Source: an uncultured Bacillota bacterium
GTDB taxonomy: Bacteria > Bacillota_I > Bacilli_A > RFN20 > CAG-826
Assembly: GCA_949287245.1 (NCBI GenBank)
Contig: CASEFL010000001.1
Location: 1-64,000 of the forward strand
Reading direction: 5' to 3'
Length of the DNA stretch: 64,000 bases
The number at the start of each line of letters is the position of its first letter. Within the stretch, counting starts at the first letter, position 1. Position numbers and translations under genes: made by a program. The notes beneath the pieces were generated by a model that made no database searches, had not been told where the DNA came from, and saw nothing but the letters and a program-made list of their open reading frames with translations. Positions 1 to 9,580 of the stretch are shown in pieces.

Positions 1-1
1 C

Positions 2-94
2 AATCGCCTACAAGAGAAAACTATTGATAAGCCAAACAATTTAATATTAAATGCAGTTAGTTTCTCAACCCATGGGCAAAAGAAATGGGGATAG
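2..94 (+). CDS. 3' end of an unrecognised gene (cut by window edge)
   Basis: One forward frame is open from the window edge to a TAG at 92-94, giving about 30 residues that end in HGQKKWG. A rho-independent terminator follows 15 bases later, which is where the end of a forward transcript is expected. The fragment is too short to assign to any family. It could also be a chance open frame, because only the terminator supports it. Confidence 0.35.
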   Translation, partial: NRLQEKTIDKPNNLILNAVSFSTHGQKKWG

Positions 95-108
95 TCCAGT
101 TTAATTAT

Positions 109-130
109 GCGGATGATATCCGCTTTTTTT
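109..130 (+). terminator. Rho-independent terminator of the upstream gene
   Basis: A six-base stem (109-114 with 118-123, three-base loop) is followed by seven T. The T run is only on the plus side, so it ends forward transcription entering from the left edge and insulates the groES operon. Confidence 0.75.
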
Positions 131-224
131 GTGTCAATTAAAGGGTGAAAAGTTTTAAAAATTATGCTAAATAAAAGTGACATTTACCATGAATAAGTTT
201 GGTGAGGGGATGAAATTTGCATTT

Positions 225-251
225 TTAGCAATCTACACTTGACACTGCTAA
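225..251. promoter_or_regulatory. CIRCE-type operator (HrcA site) of groES-groEL
   Basis: The arms TTAGCAATC (225-233) and CACTGCTAA (243-251) are separated by nine bases. The family consensus is TTAGCACTC-N9-GAGTGCTAA, so spacing is exact and 15 of 18 arm positions agree. The right arm overlaps the promoter -35 hexamer, which fits repression by HrcA at normal temperature. hrcA itself is not in the window. Confidence 0.85.
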
Positions 252-266
252 ATGGTGTTTTATGAT
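239..266 (+). promoter_or_regulatory. Sigma-A-type promoter of groES-groEL
   Basis: TTGACA (239-244) and TATGAT (261-266) are 16 bases apart. Transcription should begin near 273, which places an in-frame ATG at 252 upstream of the message and so supports the groES start at 309. Confidence 0.85.
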
Positions 267-308
267 ATGCCTCGTGGTTCGAATACCAAGGAGGATAACG
301 GTAAAATT

Positions 309-590
309 ATGATTAAACCATTAAACGATTACCTTCTTATTGAGAAGGCTCCTAGTGAGAAAAAAGTCGGTTCGATTATTCTTGCTTCTGAGAAAAAACA
401 AGGAAACATTGCCACAATTGTCGCAATTGGTCCTGGTAAGAAAGATGAAAAAGGAAATCTTGTCACTATTGAGGGGCTCAAGATTGGAGATAAAGTGATT
501 TATCGCGAATATAGTGGGACAGATTATGAAGAAGACGAGCATAAATATCTTCTTATTAAAGCGGAAGATATTCTTGCTGTGATTGAATAA
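309..590 (+). CDS. groES: Co-chaperonin GroES
   Basis: This 93-residue protein is the heptameric lid that closes the GroEL folding chamber in the cytoplasm. It starts MIKPLNDYLL and ends in the typical ILAVIE strand; the segment around residues 17-33 with SIILAS matches the mobile loop that contacts GroEL. The reading frame is open back to 252, but that ATG lies before the predicted transcription start. ATG 309 has AAGGAGG at 288-294; the 14-base spacing is long. groEL follows after 17 bases in the same operon, under the CIRCE operator. Confidence 0.95.
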   Translation: MIKPLNDYLLIEKAPSEKKVGSIILASEKKQGNIATIVAIGPGKKDEKGNLVTIEGLKIGDKVIYREYSGTDYEEDEHKYLLIKAEDILAVIE

Positions 591-601
591 AAGGATGGTG
601 A

Positions 602-2227
<1,626 letters not shown>

Positions 2228-2242
2228 TATAAGAAAAATTAG

Positions 2243-2267
2243 GGAGAGGGTTTCCTCTCCTTTTTTT
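2243..2267 (+). terminator. Rho-independent terminator of groES-groEL
   Basis: Seven-base stem GGAGAGG/CCTCTCC (2243-2249 with 2254-2260), four-base loop, then seven T. Confidence 0.9.
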
Positions 2268-2307
2268 CTTGGAAAAAACGAGTAAAATCGCCATTTGAGG
2301 TTACGTT

Positions 2308-3570
2308 ATGGAAAATATTATCGATGAACTTAATTGGCGGGGATTAATTGAACAATATAGTGACGAGGAAAAGATTCGAAAATTATTCTCTACTCCGCAA
2401 ACAATTTATTGTGGTTTTGATCCTTCCGCTTCCTCCATGCATTTAGGAAATTTTGTCATGATTTCTCTACTTATGCGGCTTCAAAAGGCCGGGCATAAGA
2501 TTATTGCGCTTGTTGGGGGAGCAACCGGAATGATTGGGGACCCCTCTGGTAAAAGCAAAGAACGAAATCTTCAAACAAAAGACACTTTAGCGAAAAATAC
2601 CGCCGCTATTCGCTCCCAACTCGAACGATTCTTAGATTTATCAAACCCAGACAAGGGAATGATTTTAAATAATTATGATTGGTTGGGATCTTTGTCAATG
2701 CTCGATTTTTTACGGGATTATGGGAAATATTTTTCTGTAAATTACATGCTTTCAAAAGAGATTGTTGCTTCTAGAATGGAAACAGGAATTTCTTTTACTG
2801 AATTTACCTATCAAATTTTACAATCTGTTGATTTTCTTCATTTATATGACACTTATGGGTGCCATATTCAAATTGGGGGAAATGATCAATGGGGCAACTT
2901 AACTTCTGGTCTTGAACTGATTCGTAAGGTAAAAGGAGAGGAAGCAGAAGCCTCGGTTATGACTGCAAAACTTATTACTCGCGCCGATGGGAAAAAATTT
3001 GGAAAGTCTGAGGATGGGGCCTTGTTTTTGGATCCTTCTCTTACCTCTCCTTATAAACTTTATCAATACTTTATTAATTGTGCGGATGAAGATGCTGTCC
3101 GTTATTTAAAAGTGTTTACTTTCTTAAACAAAGAAGAAATTGATGCGATTGAGAAAGAACATTTAGCCAATCCAGGGAACCGTTATGCGCAGCGTCGTCT
3201 TGGCGAAGAAGTTGTACGTTTAATCCACGGGGAAGAGGCATGTAAAGACGCAACAAGTTTATCGGAGGCCTTATTCTCTGGTGAAGTTACTCGTCTTAAT
3301 GAAAAACAACTTGAAGAACTTTATAGTGGGGAAGAACCATCCCTTCCTTCGGAAACGCCAATTTTGGACGCTCTTGTTACTATCCATATGGCACAATCAA
3401 AAACCCAAGCAAAAACTTTGCTTACCCAAGGAAGTGTTTCTTTAAACGGAGAACGTATTGATCCTGCAAACTGGTCTTCTTTCAAAGTAACAAAAGAGCA
3501 TGCACTTTTTGGAAAATATCTTGTTTTCCGCAAAGGAAAGAAAAATTATTTCCTTGCAAAACTTGCTTAA
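2308..3570 (+). CDS. tyrS: Tyrosyl-tRNA synthetase
   Basis: This class I synthetase charges tRNA-Tyr. The 420-residue protein has HLGN (HIGH motif) at residues 45-48, the tyrosine pocket segment with GGNDQWGN near residue 190, a KFGKS loop near residue 231 in place of KMSKS, and a C-terminal S4 RNA-binding domain from about residue 350. Only 40 bases separate it from the groEL terminator, so there is no room for a T-box, unlike thrS, pheS and ileS here. In Bacillus tyrS lies near rpsD, as it does here. A GAGG sequence precedes the ATG. Confidence 0.97.
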   Translation: MENIIDELNWRGLIEQYSDEEKIRKLFSTPQTIYCGFDPSASSMHLGNFVMISLLMRLQKAGHKIIALVGGATGMIGDPSGKSKERNLQTKDTLAKNTAAIRSQLERFLDLSNPDKGMILNNYDWLGSLSMLDFLRDYGKYFSVNYMLSKEIVASRMETGISFTEFTYQILQSVDFLHLYDTYGCHIQIGGNDQWGNLTSGLELIRKVKGEEAEASVMTAKLITRADGKKFGKSEDGALFLDPSLTSPYKLYQYFINCADEDAVRYLKVFTFLNKEEIDAIEKEHLANPGNRYAQRRLGEEVVRLIHGEEACKDATSLSEALFSGEVTRLNEKQLEELYSGEEPSLPSETPILDALVTIHMAQSKTQAKTLLTQGSVSLNGERIDPANWSSFKVTKEHALFGKYLVFRKGKKNYFLAKLA

Positions 3571-3590
3571 TTTTGAAAAACCTTAAAAAT

Positions 3591-3613
3591 AAAGCCCTTT
3601 TTGCAGGGCTTTT
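3591..3613. terminator. Bidirectional terminator between tyrS and the XRE gene
   Basis: Eight-base stem AAAGCCCT/AGGGCTTT (3591-3598 with 3605-3612) with T-rich flanks on both strands. The right arm overlaps the stop codon of the convergent minus-strand gene. Confidence 0.8.
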
Positions 3614-4202
3614 ATTTTAGTTTTGAAAAGAGAATTATTCCTACTTGAATCGGAATGCCAACAAGCGACAAGTACCAAAAGTTTTCTCCTTTATAAATCA
3701 TTAAATGGATATAAATCGCAAGAAGAAGAGTCCATACAAAAAGAGAGATTAGAATCCAAAAACCAACATTTCTTCCCCAAAAGCGAAAATCAAGCAATCC
3801 GGTAAGTAGGAAACATATTGGTGCACTCCAAAAGAAATAGACCCATGCTTTTTCATCTTTAACCGTTAATAGGTTATACACATATATAACGATAGCGCAA
3901 AGGAGAATAACGGTGGCTAGAATACAAATAATAATGATTTTATTCGTATTTGCCTTATTTTCCTGAATTTCGTTTTTCTTATGTTTTGCTGCACCATCCG
4001 TAATTAAGAAATCTACCGTCACTCCATAAAAATCTGCGATTTTTTTCAATACATCAATATGTGGCATGGCATAGCCTAATTCCCATTTGGATAAAGATTT
4101 ATCGCTATAACCAACCGCCTCCGCTAATTCCTGTTGTGTAAGCTTTTTTCTTCTTCTAAGTTCCGCAAGATTGTTGCCAATAATGTGTGCTAAGTCGTCC
4201 AT
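3612..4202 (-). CDS. Membrane-anchored XRE-family transcriptional regulator
   Basis: The 196-residue protein has an N-terminal Cro/C1-type helix-turn-helix (about residues 10-62, with QQELAEAVGYSDKSLSKWE) followed by four hydrophobic segments from about residue 88 to the end. This is the layout of regulators tethered to the membrane that may sense envelope state. The frame is open to a GTG at 4208, but ATG 4202 is preferred: TATATT (4209-4214) ends six bases before it and no Shine-Dalgarno is present, the leaderless pattern seen elsewhere in the window. It is transcribed away from the secreted-protein gene at 4561, a possible target. Ligand unknown. Confidence 0.8.
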   Translation of the reverse strand: MDDLAHIIGNNLAELRRRKKLTQQELAEAVGYSDKSLSKWELGYAMPHIDVLKKIADFYGVTVDFLITDGAAKHKKNEIQENKANTNKIIIICILATVILLCAIVIYVYNLLTVKDEKAWVYFFWSAPICFLLTGLLDFRFWGRNVGFWILISLFVWTLLLAIYIHLMIYKGENFWYLSLVGIPIQVGIILFSKLK

Positions 4203-4560
4203 AAGCACAATATAAAACTCTTTTTTCTTCGTTAAAAGTATTTTCTTCAGTCAAGAAGGATAATTATTATCAAAACTATACAGTGACATATAATTAATAA
4301 GCCTATTAAGCCAAATTTATTCAAATTCTCTTGTGATTCTACAGAAAATATTCGTTACTCATTTTAATATCTTGGACAAAATTTATAAGTTGACGAGCAA
4401 TTCAATTTTTATTTTTGATATTGTAAAAACAATCGATTATTACTGATAAAAATAATATTCTCCAAAATGGAGAATTACTCTCTCTAATGCTTTTTAAGCC
4501 TATAGAGGATATTTTGCTTTTCCTTTTCTAGAATGTGTGCGGCCAGGAGGCCATATATTT
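4203..4560. other. AT-rich divergent intergenic region with a palindrome
   Basis: No gene is seen in these 358 bases. The region holds the -10 element of the minus-strand XRE gene, a perfect eight-base inverted repeat with three-base spacer at 4457-4475 (possible operator), and a short hairpin at 4541-4552 whose loop and right arm contain the AGGAGG Shine-Dalgarno of the next gene. No convincing complete forward promoter could be fixed. Confidence 0.5.
4457..4475. repeat. Inverted repeat, candidate operator
   Basis: ATTCTCCA and TGGAGAAT are separated by AAA. No T run follows, so a terminator is unlikely. The site is 85-104 bases upstream of the gene at 4561 and in the same spacer as an HTH regulator gene, so a protein-binding operator is the simplest guess. 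Confidence 0.45.
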
Positions 4561-5475
4561 ATGAAGAAAAGTGTGAAAATTGCATTAATCTCTGTTGGTT
4601 CTGTTTGCGGAGTTGCTTTGCTTACTTTCGGTGGTTTTGCTATTTATGAAGCCTGCCAACCATCAAGAGATTACAACGTTTTAAATCCCGATGGCGGTTT
4701 TAATCGAGATGTTTTAGTTCAAAAATATGATGATTTAGGTTCTGTTTCTGATTATACAGAGCATTTTTCTGCCGCCGAGGCAAGTGTCCTTGCTTATACC
4801 TTATTTCAGGATAATGAATTCTACGCTACAAGGGGTGTTGGTACGGCAAATGCTTCTATTGTCACGCAAAATATTTTCTCAACCCAAATCCGTGCAGGTA
4901 ATGAATTTTTTGAGGAAAGCAACAGCAAAAGTATGTTTGTTAACGTTGCCTTTCGCATGTATGAAGAAGATGGCGAAACGATTCAATACCGCGGGAAAGT
5001 TGGCGATGATTTAGAGGACGGCGTTTTTAGTGATGAAGGCGTCCTTTATGAGAATGATGAATATGCTGAGATGATGGGACGAAATGTTCATAGCGTGGAA
5101 ACATACATCATTTCTAATAAAACTGTGCTTACTGGGGAAAAGGAAGCAAGTTGGTATGGGGAAACCTCTTTTACGAAAACCGCATCTGGATATGCTATTG
5201 AATTGGAATTAGATCCTTATTTATCTGTCGCAAATTATGTTCGACAAATGAAAACAATTTCAAATTTGGCGGAATATCCTTATTTTTATTACGTTCACCT
5301 TTCCTTTACTTTAGATAAGGATTTACATCTTGTTGAATTAACGACTCACGAAAAGTATCGTGCGAAGCTTTCTTCGATTATTGCAAGCGATACTGAAGGT
5401 TCGTTAACAACATCTTTTTATGCTGGACGGGAGGAAGAAATCCCTCTTTTAAATGCTCCCTCCTTCTCCCTTTAA
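4561..5475 (+). CDS. Exported or membrane-anchored protein of unknown function
   Basis: I do not recognise this 304-residue protein. It begins with MKKSVK and a hydrophobic stretch (about residues 6-28), so it is secreted or held by one N-terminal membrane helix; the cysteine in YEACQPS does not fit a lipobox. The remainder is polar and beta-rich, with no obvious catalytic motif. The frame is open to a GTG at 4537, but ATG 4561 has AGGAGG at 4545-4550 and keeps the signal at the N-terminus. A lipoprotein gene follows after 23 bases, so the two are probably one cell-surface operon. Confidence 0.8.
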   Translation: MKKSVKIALISVGSVCGVALLTFGGFAIYEACQPSRDYNVLNPDGGFNRDVLVQKYDDLGSVSDYTEHFSAAEASVLAYTLFQDNEFYATRGVGTANASIVTQNIFSTQIRAGNEFFEESNSKSMFVNVAFRMYEEDGETIQYRGKVGDDLEDGVFSDEGVLYENDEYAEMMGRNVHSVETYIISNKTVLTGEKEASWYGETSFTKTASGYAIELELDPYLSVANYVRQMKTISNLAEYPYFYYVHLSFTLDKDLHLVELTTHEKYRAKLSSIIASDTEGSLTTSFYAGREEEIPLLNAPSFSL

Positions 5476-5498
5476 GTTCATTATTGATGAGGTCTTAT

Positions 5499-8324
5499 AT
5501 GAATAAAAAACAACTAATTCTTACTTTTTCGCTTTTAGGAGTTTTTTCTCTTAGTTCTTGTGACGGGGGAAATGTCAATTCTAGTAGCAGTCATGTTACC
5601 GAAAGCAATTCTTCTTCCTCCTTTATTGAGAAAGAAAACCATGTTGATGATTTAATGGCGAATTTACTTTCATTAAAGAGTTTAAAAAGTACGTTTGTTC
5701 TTAATACGCAAATTGCTTCTTCTACTGGTTTACCAACACTTGGCACAAATACGGTCGAGATTGAGGGAACCTTTGATTTAAATCTTCTTTCTTTAGAAGA
5801 AATTTCGTGTCATTTAGTTGCGGAAGGTGACTATAACGATGCAAAAATTAATCTTGAGGCAACATATGTTGATTCTGTTGCTTATGCGAAAGTGAGTTTG
5901 CCTGAAAACGATGATGCCTTGCGTTATTCCTTAAAAGAAGAAAATTTTTCTGATGTTATCTCTTTCATTACAAAAGTAAGTGGTCTTTCTCTTCCTACTT
6001 TTGATGGGGATTTTAATTCGATTCTTTCTTCGTTAATTATCAAAGAAACAAAAGAAACGTCTACAGGATATGAGTTCTCATTGACTTTCGAGGGCGAAAA
6101 ACCCATCACCCTTACTCTTGAAAGCAATAAAGATTGTGAACTTACAGGTGTTACAGGGAATTTCCTTGTTGATGGTTCTATAGTTTCTTTATCGATGGAT
6201 ATTGAAATGAGCACAACCGAATCTTTAATGGAAATTTCTGCACCTTCTGATGCTTCTTCTTATCAAAATTTTGTCAATACCTTAGAAGTTTTTGATCAAA
6301 TTGCGGACTTAGCAAATAATCAACAATTTGGTTTTTCCTTAGAGATTTCTTCTTTCAGTACACCAAATAGTTCCACACCAATAGTGGGAGATGATTCTAG
6401 CTTACTAATTGATGTAGATGGAGCTTATGACAAGAAAGCAGAAAAAGGAAAGTTCACCCTTACTTGTCAAGAGAAAGAAGGGGATGCCTCGCAACAAGCA
6501 TCCATACTTTTTGATAACGAATATGGCTATCTTGATTATCAAAATTCCTTAAAACTTAAATTTGCTCAAAGCGATTTAGACGAATTTACTTCTCTTTTAA
6601 TGGCGGATTATCCTTTAGAAGAAGGTTTCTTTGAAAATATTTTTGCCTTCCTTTTAGAAACACCCGCGGTAACCGAAATTCTTCTAGGTGACTATTCTTC
6701 CCTACTTGACGCTTTAGTTTCTTTAAAACAAGAGGAAAATGCTGTTTATGTGACTTTCGAGGGAAGAGATTTTGGTTTAGGGAATGATTCTTTGTGTACG
6801 ATTTCTCTTACAAATGAATCTTTGCTGGGAATTTCTTTAGAAAATTTCTCCATTAACGGCTATTCCTTTGGTTTGGATTTTGTTCTTAAAGAGTTTACGC
6901 CTATTGAAATTGAGCAAGAGCAATATGTAACGATTCACGCTCTTCCTACGATGTATCAGCAATTCGCTTCATTAATCGAAAATCCCCGTTTTAATATTGG
7001 AATTGCAGGAATTTTTGAAAATGGCAACTCTTTAAATGGAGTACTTCAAGTGAATGCGAAAACCGAGGAAGTGTCCCTTTCTCTTTCCTATAAGGAGCTC
7101 TATCTTGATCAAAATAATGCCGAAGCTCAAAGCGTGCCATACACCCATAAGGTTCTACTTGATTATCAAAATTCTTTATTCGCCCTTTCTTATAATTTAC
7201 TTGGCGAAAATGAAAGTGAAGTTACTCCGGATGAGCAGTTAAAAGGCGTACTTTCAAAACAAAGCATTAATGATATTGGAAATGTTTTATCTTCTCTAAT
7301 GCAAGGTAGATTGGGGGAATTATTCTCTAATTCCTTAGGGAATATCGCTCTTATTTCTGCTTTAGAACAGGCAGAAAATGGTGATTGGCACGACTTATTA
7401 TCTTTCTCTTTATTCACCGGAGTTTCGCATACGGAAAAAGGGATTCAAATCGCTTTAAATCCTTCCTTATTGGGAAAAGAAGGTTCTCTTTTCCTCCTTG
7501 TTTCTCAAAAAGAAACGGGCGAGATCGAATCAATTTGCTTTAGTGGGGATGTTGTAGGAGGAGAAATCACTTTCTCTTTGGAAGCTAAAGAAGAAAATGT
7601 TGTGCCTGTGACGGATTATGAGACCGCAAGCGATTCTTATCTTGTTCTTGATTCCTTAAGCATTCTTACAAATGCGATTGTCAAGGACACAGAATTAACC
7701 GCCCATCATATTGGCATTTCTTTAGATCTTAACGCTATTATTTCTCATCCCGTTATTGAAGGCGACATTTATATTGATTCTTCCTTAGATCCTGTCATTT
7801 ATGTCGATGTGACAAGAACGATAAAAAGCGAAGTAACGACAATTCAAATTCTTGTTCAAGATGGTTTTGTTATGAGTAAGATTGGTGAGGAGACTAGTAA
7901 AGTTTCTACCGATGAATATTCTGCTAGTTTAATGGATAACATCATGAATATCTTAGGCTTAGAATCCTCTTTAACGAGCATGATGGAAGAAGATACTTCG
8001 CACCCCGTATATGGTGACTCGATTGTTGAATCTTATGCTTATAACGCAGAAAATCGCACATTCTCTCTTAGCATGGATTTAGGGGACCTTTCAAGAATGT
8101 CTGTGATGAATACTGCCTTAGGTTCTTTGCCGCTTAATTTACTCATCGATGAAAATGGTTATTTAAATGAGATTAATTTTGATTGCACACTCCTTTCTAT
8201 TCTTGGTGGTCTTATACAAATTACAGTAAAAGGCAATCTTAATTTACTTGATATTGGAGAAAGCATTCCTCAGGAAATTATTGAAGAAGAAGTCGCTTTT
8301 GCAGAGATTTTCTCTTCCCTTTAA
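5499..8324 (+). CDS. Large lipoprotein built from four ~230-residue repeats
   Basis: This 941-residue protein has a lipoprotein signal peptide with lipobox LSSC (Cys at residue 21), then a Ser/Asn-rich linker, so it should be anchored on the outer face of the membrane. The mature part seems to be four diverged copies of one domain: the local motif appears as GDFNSILSSL (residue 170), GDYSSLLDAL (397), GDWHDLLSFS (628) and GDLSRMSVMN (862), spaced 227, 231 and 234 residues. Alternating polar and hydrophobic residues suggest beta-sheet folds like LolA/LppX lipid carriers, which is only a guess. TTG 5484 and ATG 5487 are alternative starts; GATGAGG before ATG 5499 favours the latter. Confidence 0.85.
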   Translation: MNKKQLILTFSLLGVFSLSSCDGGNVNSSSSHVTESNSSSSFIEKENHVDDLMANLLSLKSLKSTFVLNTQIASSTGLPTLGTNTVEIEGTFDLNLLSLEEISCHLVAEGDYNDAKINLEATYVDSVAYAKVSLPENDDALRYSLKEENFSDVISFITKVSGLSLPTFDGDFNSILSSLIIKETKETSTGYEFSLTFEGEKPITLTLESNKDCELTGVTGNFLVDGSIVSLSMDIEMSTTESLMEISAPSDASSYQNFVNTLEVFDQIADLANNQQFGFSLEISSFSTPNSSTPIVGDDSSLLIDVDGAYDKKAEKGKFTLTCQEKEGDASQQASILFDNEYGYLDYQNSLKLKFAQSDLDEFTSLLMADYPLEEGFFENIFAFLLETPAVTEILLGDYSSLLDALVSLKQEENAVYVTFEGRDFGLGNDSLCTISLTNESLLGISLENFSINGYSFGLDFVLKEFTPIEIEQEQYVTIHALPTMYQQFASLIENPRFNIGIAGIFENGNSLNGVLQVNAKTEEVSLSLSYKELYLDQNNAEAQSVPYTHKVLLDYQNSLFALSYNLLGENESEVTPDEQLKGVLSKQSINDIGNVLSSLMQGRLGELFSNSLGNIALISALEQAENGDWHDLLSFSLFTGVSHTEKGIQIALNPSLLGKEGSLFLLVSQKETGEIESICFSGDVVGGEITFSLEAKEENVVPVTDYETASDSYLVLDSLSILTNAIVKDTELTAHHIGISLDLNAIISHPVIEGDIYIDSSLDPVIYVDVTRTIKSEVTTIQILVQDGFVMSKIGEETSKVSTDEYSASLMDNIMNILGLESSLTSMMEEDTSHPVYGDSIVESYAYNAENRTFSLSMDLGDLSRMSVMNTALGSLPLNLLIDENGYLNEINFDCTLLSILGGLIQITVKGNLNLLDIGESIPQEIIEEEVAFAEIFSSL

Positions 8325-8345
8325 TTTCTAAATACGTGAATAATG

Positions 8346-8372
8346 AAATCCTAGGATGACCCTAGGATTTTT
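8346..8372. terminator. Bidirectional terminator
   Basis: Ten-base stem AAATCCTAGG/CCTAGGATTT (8346-8355 with 8361-8370), T run on the plus side and the matching A run for the minus side. It separates the lipoprotein gene from the convergent ECF-methyltransferase gene. Confidence 0.85.
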
Positions 8373-9528
8373 ATTTTCGTTTTTCTAAGATAATACAATA
8401 AGGGAACTTCACGTCCTTTTCTAAATCTTTTCTCCTTTTAAAGTGGAAAAGAAAGGGAAGAGATTCGATAAACGGGGAAGATAAATTACGCGAAAGATGA
8501 TTTTTGTCCTTTTTGGATAAAAGATGATTTAATTCTTTTGTTTTCTCCTCTTGAACAATGTATATCTTTCCATTCTTTTTTAATAAACGTCGTGCTTTTT
8601 GGGCAAAAAATCGATAATCAAGAAAATGAGGATAGGTATTCAAAAGAAGAAGAACATCATAAGCGTTTTCTTCCTTCATATCCTCAAAAGAAGAAGAAAG
8701 AAATTGTGTTGAAGATATAGGAAAAAATTGCTTGGCCTTCGCGATTTGTTCATGCGCTAAATCGATACCGATAATTTTATAACCTTGCTCACTTAAAAAA
8801 TTTACGGCTTCACCAAGACCAGAACCAACCTCTAAAATGGTATCTTCCTTATTAAAGGGAAGAGAAAGCAAACCTTCTTGAAATTTGTTTTTTCTTTCTC
8901 CTTCTCTTAATTCATCATTTTTTGCTTTTTCATTAAAAAAAGCTGCTTCCTTCCTTAAAATTACGTTTCTTTGTTTGTAGGCGAAGAAGAATCGATCTTC
9001 TGGCGTAAGAAAACCTAAAACACGCAAAATAGAAAGAAGAGAAGGGATTAAGATTACTTGCAAAATGAGACCAGGCCAAGCTTCAATAAAATAAGTTGCG
9101 GAAAAAATGGCCCAAGAATAAGAATTTCCCTCCGATAAATAGAGAAAACAGTCATACATTCCTTTTAATCCTTTTCCTATCAATAAGGAGAGAAATAACG
9201 TTAAAAAGATATCGAATGTTTCGTTTCTTGTTTTCATTAAACGATAGAAAAAGCCTGAAAGAAGGCCATAGGCGCCAACTTCTAAAACCATTCCCGGCAT
9301 ACTTCCTAAAGCAGGCATTCCCGTAAGAAAAGTAGATAAAAGAGGACTCATTGCCCCAACGAATAACCCATAAAACGGTCCAAGGAGGAAGCCTGCAAGT
9401 AATGCTGGGATATGCATAGGCAAAAAGATTCTTCCGCTATTAGGAATCGAATGAAAGGCCATAGGCAATAAAATTCCTAAAGCAAGGAACATGGCAGCAT
9501 ACGTTAGACGGTGAATTTCTTTTCTCAT
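8371..9528 (-). CDS. ECF transporter S component fused to a class I SAM methyltransferase
   Basis: One 385-residue frame joins two unrelated parts. Residues 1 to about 175 are a multi-helix membrane domain like the substrate-binding S components of energy-coupling-factor vitamin importers (segments LPMHIPALLAGFLLGP and PALGSMPGMVLEVGAYG). Residues from about 195 form a Rossmann methyltransferase with motif I ILEVGSGLGEA, acidic motif IIGIDLAHEQ and YDVLLLLNTYPH. The transported compound may be methylated on entry, but this is inference; the substrate is not evident and no ECF ATPase or T component is nearby. ATG 9528 is chosen because TAAAAT (9536-9541) ends seven bases before it; ATG 9537 overlaps that hexamer. 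Confidence 0.8.
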   Translation of the reverse strand: MRKEIHRLTYAAMFLALGILLPMAFHSIPNSGRIFLPMHIPALLAGFLLGPFYGLFVGAMSPLLSTFLTGMPALGSMPGMVLEVGAYGLLSGFFYRLMKTRNETFDIFLTLFLSLLIGKGLKGMYDCFLYLSEGNSYSWAIFSATYFIEAWPGLILQVILIPSLLSILRVLGFLTPEDRFFFAYKQRNVILRKEAAFFNEKAKNDELREGERKNKFQEGLLSLPFNKEDTILEVGSGLGEAVNFLSEQGYKIIGIDLAHEQIAKAKQFFPISSTQFLSSSFEDMKEENAYDVLLLLNTYPHFLDYRFFAQKARRLLKKNGKIYIVQEEKTKELNHLLSKKDKNHLSRNLSSPFIESLPFLFHFKRRKDLEKDVKFPYCIILEKRK

Positions 9529-9535
9529 GTGTGAC

Positions 9536-9541
9536 ATTTTA
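9536..9541 (-). promoter_or_regulatory. -10 element for the ECF-methyltransferase gene
   Basis: TAAAAT on the minus strand lies directly after the rpsD terminator T run and seven bases before ATG 9528. There is no Shine-Dalgarno, so the transcript is probably leaderless. The -35 region would fall inside the rpsD terminator hairpin. Confidence 0.5.
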
Positions 9542-9563
9542 AAAAAGACGCCCGCAGGCGTCT
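9541..9563 (-). terminator. Rho-independent terminator of rpsD
   Basis: Seven-base stem (9546-9552 with 9557-9563) with a four-base loop, followed on the minus strand by six or more T. Confidence 0.85.
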
Positions 9564-9580
9564 ATTTCTATAATCGTTTT

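Noticed and set aside
131-224. Short reading frame starting near 190 before groES
   Set aside because: It has 17 codons, no Shine-Dalgarno, and lies in the promoter/operator region.
252-308. Upstream in-frame ATG giving groES a 19-residue N-terminal extension
   Set aside because: It lies before the predicted transcription start and the conserved protein begins at 309 after AAGGAGG.
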